Source: Herpetosiphonaceae bacterium
GTDB lineage: Bacteria > Chloroflexota > Chloroflexia > Chloroflexales > Herpetosiphonaceae
Length of the DNA stretch: 64,000 nt
NCBI GenBank assembly: GCA_026003835.1
Contig: BPHZ01000003.1
Location: forward strand, 310,001-374,000
Direction: 5' to 3'
Part shown: piece by piece, positions 7,967 to 16,271 of the stretch
Numbering within the stretch: position 1 is the stretch's first letter
Layout of the letters: each line of letters starts with the position of its first letter
Position numbers and translations under genes: made by a program
Notes under the pieces: model-generated
Told to the model about the DNA's origin: nothing
Database searches by the model: none
Seen by the model: the letters and a program-made list of their open reading frames with translations, nothing else

Positions 7967-9319
7967 GTGCTGGAGATTCTCCTGATCGAGGCGACCATTA
8001 TCGTCATACTGATCATAGCGAACGGCTTTTTTGCTGCCTCAGAGATAGCGATCGTCTCGGCTCGCCGGAACAGGTTGCAGCAAGAGGCCGAGGCCGGGAG
8101 ACGCGGAGCGCGGCAGGCGCTCGATCTCATTCAGGACCCCGACCGCTTCCTTGCGACGATCCAGGTTGGTATTACCCTGATTGGCACCTTTGCCGCTGCC
8201 TTCGGCGGCGCCCATATTGCCGATATCCTGGCGCTCTGGCTATCTGCAGTTCCCTCCCTGGCGCCATATGCCGACACACTGGCCCTGGCAATGGTGGTCA
8301 TTGCGATTACCTACCTCTCGCTGGTGCTGGGCGAGCTTGTTCCCAAGCGCCTGGCGCTGCAGTACGCTGAACGCATCGCAATGGGCTCGGCGCCGCTTAT
8401 GGCGCGCCTGGCGGTGATCGCGGGGCCGGTGATTGCGCTATTGATCGCGTCGGTCAATCTGGTGCTGCGCCTGCTACGACAATCGCGCGCGACGAGGACA
8501 ACAGTAACCGCAGAGGATATTGTCTCGCTGGCCCATGAAGGAGCGGCGAGCGGCACCGTCGAGCGAGAGGAGTTGCAGTTTATCGAGCGGGTCTTCGAGT
8601 TCAGCGATCGGCCGGTGCGGGCGGCGATGACGCCGCGTACGGAGATTACGGCCATCGAGGTCGGCACACCGCTAACTACGGCAGTTCAGATCTTCCTGAA
8701 CAGTGGTTACTCACGTTTGCCGGTCTACCAGGAGTCTCTCGATCATATCGTGGGCGTGCTCTACGCAAAAGACTTGCTCCAGCTTGTCAAGGTAGAGGAA
8801 GATGCAGATATTCAGCAGCTGGTGCGCCCGCCAACCTATGTGCTGGAGTACCAGCATGTGGGCGACATGCTCGGCACATTTCGACGGCAGGGCTCGCACC
8901 TGGCGCTGGTGGTCGATGAGTATGGACAGGTAACCGGGCTGATCACACTGGAGGATGTGCTTGAGGAGCTGGTGGGGGAGATTCAGGACGAGTACGATCT
9001 TCCCAGCGAGCCCGCATTCGTGCAGCGCCAGGATGGGAGCTGGCTGGTCGACGCAATGGAGCCCTACGACACCGTTCGGGAGCGCATCGGCCTGCCGGAA
9101 GTGCCGGAGGAAGAACGCCGCGAGTATACCACCCTAGCCGGACTGATGTTGGCGCGTCTTGGGCGCATCCCTCAGGTTGGCGACAGCGTGATCCTGGAGC
9201 ATTGGGTGCTGGAAGTTGTAGATATGGACGGGCGGCGTATCGACAAGATCCTGGTGAAGTATATCGATCAGCAGCAGGCAGCTGCTGAGGGGGAGCTGCC
9301 GATAAACGACAGTGCATAG
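7967..9319 (+). CDS. CNNM/CorC (hemolysin C) family membrane protein, copy 1
   Basis: The 450-residue protein has the standard order: DUF21 transmembrane domain (about 1-190, with NGFFAASEIAIVSARR and LGELVPKRLALQ), a CBS pair (about 210-340, with MTPRTEI and VVDEYGQVTGLITLEDVLEELVGEI in two blocks), and a C-terminal CorC_HlyC domain. Relatives act in Mg2+/Co2+ efflux or magnesium homeostasis, with CBS domains sensing nucleotide. GTG start at 7967 with a GAGGAGGG ribosome site. Two paralogues occur at 42.0 and 43.3 kb. Hemolytic activity should not be assumed from the family's old name. Confidence 0.9.
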   Translation: MLEILLIEATIIVILIIANGFFAASEIAIVSARRNRLQQEAEAGRRGARQALDLIQDPDRFLATIQVGITLIGTFAAAFGGAHIADILALWLSAVPSLAPYADTLALAMVVIAITYLSLVLGELVPKRLALQYAERIAMGSAPLMARLAVIAGPVIALLIASVNLVLRLLRQSRATRTTVTAEDIVSLAHEGAASGTVEREELQFIERVFEFSDRPVRAAMTPRTEITAIEVGTPLTTAVQIFLNSGYSRLPVYQESLDHIVGVLYAKDLLQLVKVEEDADIQQLVRPPTYVLEYQHVGDMLGTFRRQGSHLALVVDEYGQVTGLITLEDVLEELVGEIQDEYDLPSEPAFVQRQDGSWLVDAMEPYDTVRERIGLPEVPEEERREYTTLAGLMLARLGRIPQVGDSVILEHWVLEVVDMDGRRIDKILVKYIDQQQAAAEGELPINDSA

Positions 9320-9351
9320 GTGCCACTGCACTGGCCGGCCTTGTGGGTCGT

Positions 9352-9415
9352 TAGATCAGCACTGAGTCCACCCGACGGCTAAAGCCGCGGGGTTCTGGGG
9401 ACAACCCGCCGGCTT
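9352..9415. repeat. Short GC-rich palindromic repeat, transposon-end-like
   Basis: CGGCTAAAGCCGCGGGG is followed by GGGGACAACCCGCCGGCTTG. The hairpin CGGCT-AA-AGCCG and its downstream CGGCTT resemble the GGGGCTGAAAGCCCC..CGGCTT pattern at 30237 and 30603, and the hairpin ends of IS200/IS605-group elements. No transposase is present. Confidence 0.35.
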
Positions 9416-9433
9416 GTCAGTAAAAGAACACAA

Positions 9434-9463
9434 GGGGCGCCGCGCATTGTTGCACGGCACCCC
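9434..9463 (-). terminator. Terminator of the subtilisin gene
   Basis: On the minus strand a 12-bp stem (9452-9463 with 9434-9445, two G-U pairs) and a 6-nt loop are followed by TTGTGTTCTTTTA. It sits 24 nt past the protease stop codon. Read on the plus strand the two G-U pairs become mismatches, which fixes the direction. Confidence 0.75.
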
Positions 9464-9486
9464 CCTGTTACAAACGCCTGCCCGAT

Positions 9487-11151
9487 CTACTTGACGCTGA
9501 CGTCATCGACCCAGAAGCTGGTCGAGTAGCTGTAGTCGGTCGTCACGCTGAAGTGGATGCGCACAGTCTGGCCGGCATAGCTGCCAAGACTGATGCTATC
9601 CTGATACCAGGCGTTCCTGGCGTCCCGGTTGCTGCGGGTCTTGAGCGTGGCGATCAGCTGACCACTGCTGTTGTAGAGGCGCACGCGGAAGTAGTCGTAG
9701 GCGGTGCCGGTGCCCTCCGAGGAGGTCATGTACCACCAGTAGGTGAGCGTGCCGTTTGAGGGTACAGTGATCTGCTGATAGACCGCGTCGGAAGCGTTGT
9801 TGTAGCCACCCAGCCAGGCGCTGTAGGAGCCGCTGCGTGGGCGGTAGGTATCGATCAGGTCATAGCCGCCGCTGGAGGACTGCGTCCAGTACTGGCCGTC
9901 GTTCTCAAAGCCGCCGTTCTTCAGCGCCTCTTCGGGCGGCGGAGGCGGTGGCGTGTTGCCGCTCACAGCCGTGTATGCATTGATGCGGCCACAGGTCCAG
10001 TAGGTACCGGTACCACTGATATCATCGGCGGTCTGGCAGATACGATCCCAGATCTGAGAATTGCTGAGGCCCTGCGAGGAGAGCAGGCCCGCCAAGCCGG
10101 CGACGTGCGGAGTCGCCATCGACGTACCGTTGATGGTGTTATAGCTGCTGCCAATCCAGGTGGAGTAGATGCTCGACCCGGGAGCCGCAACCTCGACCCA
10201 GCTGCCGTAGTTCGAGAAGGACGAGCGCGCGTCGCTGCTGGTGGTCGAAGCCACAGCGAAGCACTTATCGTAGTAAGCGGGGTAGCTCGGACTGCTGGTG
10301 TTCTCGTTCCCGGCGGCGCAGGCCAGGAACACGCCCTTGTTCCACGCGTAGTTCACCGCATTCTGCAGTGTTGAAGAGCCGCCGCCGCCCAGGCTCAAGT
10401 TGATGACCTTGGCGCCGTTGTCAGCGGCCCAGGTAATACCGTTCGCTACATTCGTCAGTGTACCGCTGCCGTTGTCGTCAAGCACACGCACGGGCATGAG
10501 CTTGCAGTTCGGGCAGGTGCCGGCGCCGCCGGTGCCATTGTTGGTCTCCGCAGCGGCGGTACCCGCGACGTGAGTGCCATGGCCGTTGCCGTCGTCCGCT
10601 GCCGTATCGCCCGAGACGAAATCGTAACCCGCTACGATCTTGGAGTCGAGATCCGGATGATTGCGCTGAATGCCTGTATCAACTACAGCGACAACGACGC
10701 CAGAGCTGCCCTGAGTCACATCCCATGCCTCAAAGGCATCGATGCGATCCCAGGCCCACTGGTTGCTCAGCCCCGGATCATTGGGCGTAAAGGTTACAGA
10801 ATAAATATAGTTGGGCTCGACATACTCGACGTTCGGGTTCCGCTTGAGCATCGCCAGGATGCGCTCAGCAGCCTTGGAGTTCGGATTGGCCTTGAGCGCC
10901 GGGAATTCCACAGCCTCCACGTCGAGGGCGTCAACGCGGGCGAAGATCTGGCCGCCCTGAGCCTTAACGGCGGCGGCGCGATCGTTTCTGGCGGTGCCGG
11001 GCTTGAATTTGATCAAGAACTCGCCAGGGACGGCGGGTGCGCTGACATCAGCGCGGGCGGACGGGCTAGAGGGCCGAGCGAACGATGCGGTGGGCGCAAA
11101 GGCGGTAAGAACGACACAGATGGACAGCAGTAGAACTGCGAACCGCTTCAA
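9487..11151 (-). CDS. Secreted subtilisin-like serine protease (S8, thermitase type)
   Basis: I choose the TTG at 11151, because AAGGAGG lies 5 nt upstream and the protein then begins LKRFAVLLLS, a typical signal peptide; an upstream ATG at 11199 has no such support. The 554-residue precursor has a signal peptide, an I9-like propeptide (to about residue 110), and the S8 catalytic domain with Asp158 (VVDTG), His194 (GHGTHVAG), the oxyanion-region AAGNEN and Ser344 (NGTSMATPH). A proline linker leads to a C-terminal beta-sandwich domain of about 140 residues (NGGFEN...VDDVSVK) of the sort that binds carbohydrate or surfaces. It is likely an extracellular scavenging protease with its own promoter and terminator. 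Confidence 0.93.
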   Translation of the reverse strand: MKRFAVLLLSICVVLTAFAPTASFARPSSPSARADVSAPAVPGEFLIKFKPGTARNDRAAAVKAQGGQIFARVDALDVEAVEFPALKANPNSKAAERILAMLKRNPNVEYVEPNYIYSVTFTPNDPGLSNQWAWDRIDAFEAWDVTQGSSGVVVAVVDTGIQRNHPDLDSKIVAGYDFVSGDTAADDGNGHGTHVAGTAAAETNNGTGGAGTCPNCKLMPVRVLDDNGSGTLTNVANGITWAADNGAKVINLSLGGGGSSTLQNAVNYAWNKGVFLACAAGNENTSSPSYPAYYDKCFAVASTTSSDARSSFSNYGSWVEVAAPGSSIYSTWIGSSYNTINGTSMATPHVAGLAGLLSSQGLSNSQIWDRICQTADDISGTGTYWTCGRINAYTAVSGNTPPPPPPEEALKNGGFENDGQYWTQSSSGGYDLIDTYRPRSGSYSAWLGGYNNASDAVYQQITVPSNGTLTYWWYMTSSEGTGTAYDYFRVRLYNSSGQLIATLKTRSNRDARNAWYQDSISLGSYAGQTVRIHFSVTTDYSYSTSFWVDDVSVK

Positions 11152-11541
11152 GTGAGCCTCCTTAGCTAGTAAGGGGATCGTTCCCATCCTGTCTGACAAT
11201 ACTGAAACGTTCGGACACCGATCCTATAGATGACGAATAGTAAGCCCACTTCTCTACTCTTCTAAACCTACCACCTCCTCATCTTGCCTGGACTAAAGTA
11301 CCCCAGCTGTGGTTACTGCGGTACTACATAGGCTGGTACGCGGGTTCTATCCTACCATGCCACAAGCCAATTTGTCAACAACAAGTTAATGACGTGGTAA
11401 AAAGCCAGTTAAATAGAGCGGCGCTGCCAGAGAGAGGCCGGCGTGGAGCGCTTGTGGAAGAGATATATGGTCTGTGATACCATGGCAGATGATACTATCA
11501 AGATGGCATGTTCAGATGTATGTTGGTGACAGGAGGATTGT
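11152..11541. other. 390-bp intergenic region between divergent protease genes
   Basis: It holds the protease promoter (below) and a roughly 65-bp A+T-rich stretch at 11360-11415, unusual for this genome. No small gene or RNA is recognisable. Confidence 0.5.
11349..11378 (-). promoter_or_regulatory. Promoter of the subtilisin gene
   Basis: Minus-strand consensus TTGACA (11373-11378), 18 bp, TAGGAT (11349-11354). The transcript would have a leader of about 190 nt before the TTG start. Confidence 0.6.
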
Positions 11542-13359
11542 ATGCCGACAGTGTTGCCGAAGCGAGAGGCGATTGAGGAGCGCTATCGATGGAATATCGA
11601 AAGTACCTTTGCGACAAAAGAAGCCTGGCAGGAGGCCTTTCGCCAGATTGAGGCGCTGCTGCCGGAGCTGTCGCGTTTCCAGGGTCACGTTGGCGATACT
11701 CCACAGTCGTTGCTTCGCTGGATGCAATCGCTCGAGTCGCTTCTGCCGGCGCTTCGCCGTGTGTACGTCTATGCGAGCATGAGCCGCGATGTTGATACTG
11801 CCAACCAGGAGGCCGCCGGCATGTTTGAGCAGGCGCGTGGATTGACGGCACGAGTGGATGGCGCTATTGCCTTTGGAGAGCCTGAGATTCTGGCGATCGG
11901 CGAGGATCGATTGCAGTCCTTCATCGATCAGGAGCCGGGCCTGGCGATCTACCGCCACTACTTCGACAAAATCTACAAGCGACGCGATCACATTCGTTCT
12001 CCAGAGGTCGAAGCCCTGCTGGGCCAGGTCTGGGACGCGCTACGCACCCCCGCTGTTGCGCATAGTACCCTCACCGACGCTGATCTCTCCTTCGGCACCG
12101 TGACCACCAAAGATGGCGAGCTGGTGGAGGTCGCTCAGGGAACGATCAGCCAGATCCTGGCAAACCCTGATCGCTCGCTGCGGAAGGCCGCGTGGGAAGC
12201 CTATGCCGACGGCCATATCCGCTTCAAAAATACGTTAGCTTCGTGTCTGGCCGGTGGTGTAAAGAGCAACGTATTCTATGCTCGCGCCCGCGGCTACAGT
12301 TCAGCGCTGGAGGCGGCAACGAGCGCCAACTATATTCCGGTCGAGGTTTTTCACAACGTTCTCGATACATACCACAAGAACCTGCATATCTGGCACCGTT
12401 ACTGGGCGGTACGGCGGAAAGCGTTGGAGGTTGAAAAGCTCCATACCTACGATCTATGGGCGCCGCTGACGCAAGAGACGCGCAGCGTACCCTTTGAGCA
12501 GGCCGTGGAGTGGATCTGTGCGGGGATGGCGCCGCTGGGTGATGCGTATGTGGCGGCGATGCGGCGGGGGCTGCTTGAAGAGCGCTGGGTTGATGTCTAT
12601 CCTAATCAGGGCAAGCGCTCCGGCGCCTACTCAACCGGGGGGCCTGGTACTCATCCCTTTATCCTGATGAGCTACGTCGATAACCTGTTCAGCCTCAGCA
12701 CGCTGGCCCATGAGCTCGGCCACTCGATGCACTCGTACCTGACCTGGAAGACCCAGCCGCCGATCTACGCCGATTATACCATTTTTGTTGCCGAGGTGGC
12801 CTCGAACTTTAACCAGGCGCTGGTGCGCGCCTATCTGCTTAAGGCCCATGAGGACGATCCGGAATTTCAGATTGCCGTGATCGAGGAGGCCATGGCCAAC
12901 TTCCTGCGCTACTTCTTCATTATGCCCAACCTGGCGCGCTTCGAGTATGAGATCCACCAACGTGTTGAGCGTGGAGAGCCACTGATCGCAGATAGCATGT
13001 CAGCGCTGATGGCGGACCTCTACCGCGAGGGCTACGGCGATAAGGTTGAGGTGGATCCCGCGCGCGATGGGATTACCTGGGCCACGTTCTCGACCCACAT
13101 GTATCTCAACTTCTATGTCTACCAGTATGCGACGGGGATTGCCGCGGCAAACGCGCTCGCCGACCAAATCCTCCAGGGCGAGCCCGGCGCTGTCGAGCGC
13201 TACTTGCAGTTCCTGCGGGTCGGCGACTCAGTTTATCCGCTGGAGGCCCTCCGGATGGCCGGTGTTGACCTGACAACCCCTGAGCCAATCGAGCGTGCCT
13301 TCGGCGTGTTGTCCGGTCTGGTCGACAGGTTGGATCGGCTGGTGAGCGCTCGCACCTGA
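11542..13359 (+). CDS. pepF: Oligoendopeptidase F (M3 metallopeptidase)
   Basis: A 605-residue cytoplasmic zinc peptidase that cuts oligopeptides, probably the last step of peptide scavenging and turnover. The zinc site HELGH (in LAHELGHSMHSYL) and the downstream glutamate (VAEVASNFNQALV) are intact. The N-terminal helical domain begins RYRWNIESTFATKEAW, typical of the PepF subfamily. The length matches the family (about 600). A GGAGG ribosome site precedes the ATG at 11542. It diverges from the secreted subtilisin, whose products it could finish degrading; that link is an inference. Confidence 0.95.
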   Translation: MPTVLPKREAIEERYRWNIESTFATKEAWQEAFRQIEALLPELSRFQGHVGDTPQSLLRWMQSLESLLPALRRVYVYASMSRDVDTANQEAAGMFEQARGLTARVDGAIAFGEPEILAIGEDRLQSFIDQEPGLAIYRHYFDKIYKRRDHIRSPEVEALLGQVWDALRTPAVAHSTLTDADLSFGTVTTKDGELVEVAQGTISQILANPDRSLRKAAWEAYADGHIRFKNTLASCLAGGVKSNVFYARARGYSSALEAATSANYIPVEVFHNVLDTYHKNLHIWHRYWAVRRKALEVEKLHTYDLWAPLTQETRSVPFEQAVEWICAGMAPLGDAYVAAMRRGLLEERWVDVYPNQGKRSGAYSTGGPGTHPFILMSYVDNLFSLSTLAHELGHSMHSYLTWKTQPPIYADYTIFVAEVASNFNQALVRAYLLKAHEDDPEFQIAVIEEAMANFLRYFFIMPNLARFEYEIHQRVERGEPLIADSMSALMADLYREGYGDKVEVDPARDGITWATFSTHMYLNFYVYQYATGIAAANALADQILQGEPGAVERYLQFLRVGDSVYPLEALRMAGVDLTTPEPIERAFGVLSGLVDRLDRLVSART

Positions 13360-13382
13360 GATGGGGTGGAAAGCCGAAGGTT

Positions 13383-13440
13383 TGCCCCGCCAGGGTGTTG
13401 TGGGCGGCGCTGCAAGTTGACAGCGCCGCCCGGCGGGGCA
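13383..13440 (+). terminator. Double-stem hairpin after pepF
   Basis: An 11-bp perfect stem (13402-13412 with 13421-13431, 8-nt loop) is enclosed by a 9-bp outer repeat (13383-13391 with 13432-13440). There is no T tract, so it may be an RNA-stabilising structure rather than an intrinsic terminator. Confidence 0.5.
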
Positions 13441-13566
13441 TACTATACCTGGTATGGTAGTGCTGCAGACATCGTCAGCGCCGAATGTAAGAGCACGAGG
13501 GGACGCTGATCTGGACAGCTTGCCTCAGCCCTGCCAATCTTAACAAGAACAAGATCAGGAGCTATT

Positions 13567-13755
13567 ATGATCCGTAGGTTGCGTATTCGTGAACTGCTTC
13601 CAGATGAATTGATCGAGGCCAACCGCGAGCATATCATCGATTTTCTGCTACAAGAAGGGATCGCGCCGGATCCTGAGGATCTTGGCGAGACGGAGGTGCC
13701 CGAGCGCGAGCTCAAGCAGTTGTTGAGCGAGATGGCCGACGATATGGGCCGCTAG
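13567..13755 (+). CDS. Small acidic hypothetical protein
   Basis: A 62-residue acidic protein (many Glu/Asp) with no membrane segment and no motif I recognise. AGGAG lies about 6 nt before the ATG, and the codon use resembles neighbouring genes, so it is probably real. It is predicted to be mostly helical. It ends before a convergent hairpin at 13783-13830. Function unknown. Confidence 0.5.
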   Translation: MIRRLRIRELLPDELIEANREHIIDFLLQEGIAPDPEDLGETEVPERELKQLLSEMADDMGR

Positions 13756-13782
13756 GGAGACAGCGCCTGCTCCGGCCTCTTG

Positions 13783-13830
13783 GTTTCTTGTTCGTCGTTT
13801 TGTATGAGCGATACATGGCGAACAAGAAAC
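13783..13830. terminator. Bidirectional hairpin
   Basis: A 12-bp perfect inverted repeat (13783-13794 with 13819-13830) contains an inner TGTAT/ATACA stem. It lies between the convergent small acidic gene and the broken lipoprotein gene. Confidence 0.6.
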
Positions 13831-13844
13831 GTTCGTACGTTTCG

Positions 13845-14384
13845 TTAGTTGCTCGTCAACTTGAAGGAGTTGAGGAAGCGATCAGCGTCCTCGGTGGAGA
13901 GCTTCCCCTTCGTGCCAAGTACGAGCACCTGATAGAGGCGCGCATCAACGAGGTAGATCCGAGCCTTCGCAGTACCCTCGTCGTTTTCCGCTGTCTTAGG
14001 GATCTGGACCTCGATCTCCCGGCCCGGATACCCACTGATAGAGATCTCTCGCTCGTTTAACACCGTGCCGTTGACATTGGAGATAGCGCCCCCAGCGGCG
14101 CCGTCGAGCACTGCATCGGGGCCGGCAGCTGTAATGACTTCAGCAGGATAGTCGGAGAAGCTGACCATGTAGGCTGATGTTCCAAGGTCCAGCGTGAACA
14201 TATGCAGATCGATCGGCCCAACTGCGGTCGAGACGCTCTGAGACTGTTTCTCTGGGCTGCCGGGCATTGAGACGGAAAACTTGCCTTCTGCCGAGGAGAA
14301 CTCCTGCCATTACGGGGAGCCGCAGGCGCCTAGCAGCAACGCTGAAGCGATGACGAGAACGAAGGTGATAAGACGGCCCTTCAT
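13845..14384 (-). pseudogene. Lipoprotein gene interrupted by an in-frame TAA
   Basis: Reading from the ATG at 14384 (AAAGGAG upstream) gives a clean lipoprotein signal, MKGRLITFVLVIASALLLG followed by Ala-Cys with the lipid cysteine at residue 21. Codon 25 is then TAA (14310-14312), and the same frame continues for 154 more codons (WQEFSSAEGKFSVSMPGS...), a small globular beta-rich domain of unknown family. A downstream ATG at 14267 could restart translation, but would give a cytosolic protein without its secretion signal. One substitution would restore a 179-residue lipoprotein. It is either a recent nonsense mutation or a sequence error. The domain has no recognised function. Confidence 0.7.
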
Positions 14385-14603
14385 AACGAACGCACTCCTT
14401 TCGAACTGGACGCCGGGCTCAACAGCTGAGTCGGGTCATTGAGGGACAGGTCTATTATAGCGGCAATCATGAAAGATACAAGGGTGCCCAGTGCGGAGCC
14501 TAACACTCCGCGCAGCCGGCAGGAAGAGGAGCCGGGCATCCCTGGGTGATGGATTGGCGGCAAAGGCTCTCGATCCCGTACTCTCTTCAGGAGGGATAGC
14601 CAG

Positions 14604-15485
14604 GTGATTGTTCAGCGGCTACAAGCCTTGGTCGCACTGCTTGCGGGCGGAATCCTGCTGCTCATGCTCTGGATCGCGCTATCGCCTACCGATGAGCAGC
14701 AGGTGATGGAGGCGCTTCCAACAGCGGTGCCGGCTGCCTCGCCGACGCCTCGGCCGACGGCAACCCTACCTCCTGCTGTTTCGCTACGTTTTGCCGCCGA
14801 ACATCTCCCGGTCCTGGAAGTCTTTGAAGCCGACACTTATCAGATCCCGGTGCGCATCTACAACGACGGCACACTCTCAGCGAATGATGTTGCTGTGATA
14901 TTAACCTGGGGACGGGAACGCGACAGGTGGTACAACGGCTATATGAATCTTCTGTCGATTCCGCCGATGTCGTCTATCACGACGACCTTTACCTTTGTGG
15001 ACGATTTCTTTCCCGGCCCCGGTACCTATCCCTTTCGCATCCACATACGCTTTGATGACGTGCTTCCTGAGAGGCGCTCGCCTGCGGTCATCCCTACCCA
15101 TACGCATGGCGTGCTGCGCATCATCCCCAGCAGCGAGGCCTGCGATGCGCCACCGAATCTCCGCCTGCTCCCGGAGACCCTTGCCTTCAGCGGTACGAGT
15201 ATTACCGTGCGGGTGCGTAATGAGGGCAGCCAGCCGGTGAGAAACGTCCGTGTTATTGCAGAGTGGAGCGATCCCGGCGGGGAACGCGGCTCCGCCGTCT
15301 ATACCCTTCGTAGCCTGTACGCCTGTGGAGGAGAAGGGCTGGCCCTGCTTCGGCTCAGTGATCATGCCAGCTCTCTGATCTCCGGATCGTTGATCACGAT
15401 TACTGCCCGATTAGTCGATGAGCCGGATAGCGATCTGCAGGAGAGCACATTGCTCGACAATATGGTGACAGTTACAGCGCCATAG
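14604..15485 (+). CDS. Membrane-anchored CARDB-like surface protein
   Basis: This 293-residue protein has an N-terminal membrane anchor (about residues 6-27), a short Thr/Pro/Ala linker (PTPRPTATLPP) and two extracellular beta-sandwich modules. Phrases such as VRIYNDGTLSANDVAVILTW and VRVRNEGSQPVRNVRVIAEW are typical of CARDB-type adhesion modules. GTG start at 14604 with AGGAGGG upstream. It is likely a cell-envelope protein facing outside. No enzymatic motif is seen and the ligand is unknown. Confidence 0.7.
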   Translation: MIVQRLQALVALLAGGILLLMLWIALSPTDEQQVMEALPTAVPAASPTPRPTATLPPAVSLRFAAEHLPVLEVFEADTYQIPVRIYNDGTLSANDVAVILTWGRERDRWYNGYMNLLSIPPMSSITTTFTFVDDFFPGPGTYPFRIHIRFDDVLPERRSPAVIPTHTHGVLRIIPSSEACDAPPNLRLLPETLAFSGTSITVRVRNEGSQPVRNVRVIAEWSDPGGERGSAVYTLRSLYACGGEGLALLRLSDHASSLISGSLITITARLVDEPDSDLQESTLLDNMVTVTAP

Positions 15486-15490
15486 CAGTG

Positions 15491-16024
15491 CTACAGTACC
15501 ACTGCCGCATGCCCGGTAGGCGCGGCCTGCTGCGTAAGAATGGGCGAGGCGGACGACGGAGGGGGAGCGGCGGCGAGCCGGGCGGCGCGGCGGCGAGCCA
15601 TGCGGCGGCGTCCGTGAGCGTGGAGCATCTCGGCCCAGCTCCAACCGTTAAGGGCATACTGAGAGAGGGGCCAGAGGAAGCGTGTCGAATAAATGCGCCG
15701 GTTGTGAGTAGGCGCGTCGAGAGCGATATGCGCGGCCCACGCCAGCAACATATTTCTACTGATGCGGCGCCGGATCACCAGCGCAAGCAGGCCGGTGATG
15801 ACCAGTGAGTGAGTCAGGTTATAGGCTATCTGGAGGCTGTGGGGGGGGACCGGCGCCTCACTGTTGAGCAGCAGACGCAGCCTGCCGGTTCGCGCCAGCC
15901 AGGCCGGATAGAGCAGATAATAGCCAAGATCCGGCCAGTTGCCGAGAACGAAGAGACGCCGCCACGAGATCAGGCGCCCGCGCAGAACCGCGCGTGTAAC
16001 CAGTGTATGGCTGATTGGATCCAC
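15491..16024 (-). CDS. Membrane-bound putative metal-dependent hydrolase (DUF457/YdjM-like)
   Basis: A 177-residue protein with hydrophobic segments and spaced histidines: MDPISHTLVTRA at the N-terminus, a PDLGYYLLYP segment, NLTHSLVITGLLALVI and AHIALDAPTHNRR. This pattern recalls the LexA-regulated, membrane-associated putative hydrolases (DUF457), which carry Asp/His metal ligands between helices. The C-terminal 45 residues are Arg/Ala-rich and low in complexity. It converges on the CARDB-like gene, leaving 5 bp. The assignment is moderate. Confidence 0.55.
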   Translation of the reverse strand: MDPISHTLVTRAVLRGRLISWRRLFVLGNWPDLGYYLLYPAWLARTGRLRLLLNSEAPVPPHSLQIAYNLTHSLVITGLLALVIRRRISRNMLLAWAAHIALDAPTHNRRIYSTRFLWPLSQYALNGWSWAEMLHAHGRRRMARRRAARLAAAPPPSSASPILTQQAAPTGHAAVVL

Positions 16025-16102
16025 GTCGAACCCTTCTCTTCGTTGTTGCCGGGCTGGAAGCCAGCTGCCTTAGCACGCGACTACCGGTGCTATAAGGCCG
16101 TC

Positions 16103-16131
16103 ATTATAGCATACTAACGGGGGAGGGTCGT
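16103..16131 (-). promoter_or_regulatory. Extended -10 promoter for the DUF457-like gene
   Basis: Minus-strand TGC-TATAAT (the -10 at 16103-16108) lies about 80 bp before the start codon. The -35 region is weak, as is common with extended -10 promoters. Confidence 0.45.
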
Positions 16132-16173
16132 TGAACGGCATCGGGAGCCGGCAGAAACAATCGTAGGGATGAG

Positions 16174-16202
16174 CTGTCTCCGCTGCAAATCTGTGGTACA
16201 CT
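16174..16202 (+). promoter_or_regulatory. Promoter for the gluzincin/VWA operon
   Basis: CTGTCT (16174-16179), 17 bp, then TACACT (16197-16202) preceded by an extended-10 TGG. About 70 bp upstream of the GTG at 16272; likely drives the five-gene operon to 24.3 kb. Confidence 0.4.
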
Positions 16203-16271
16203 GATTGCGGAGAGATCCGGCGCTCTTGTGCTGTCCATCGGTTTCAGAGGCCGGAACACAGGGGGCGGTTT

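Noticed and set aside
13788..14060. A 90-residue plus-strand frame
   Set aside because: It is antisense to the lipoprotein gene, whose minus-strand frame has a signal peptide, lipobox and ribosome site. It also starts in a hairpin.
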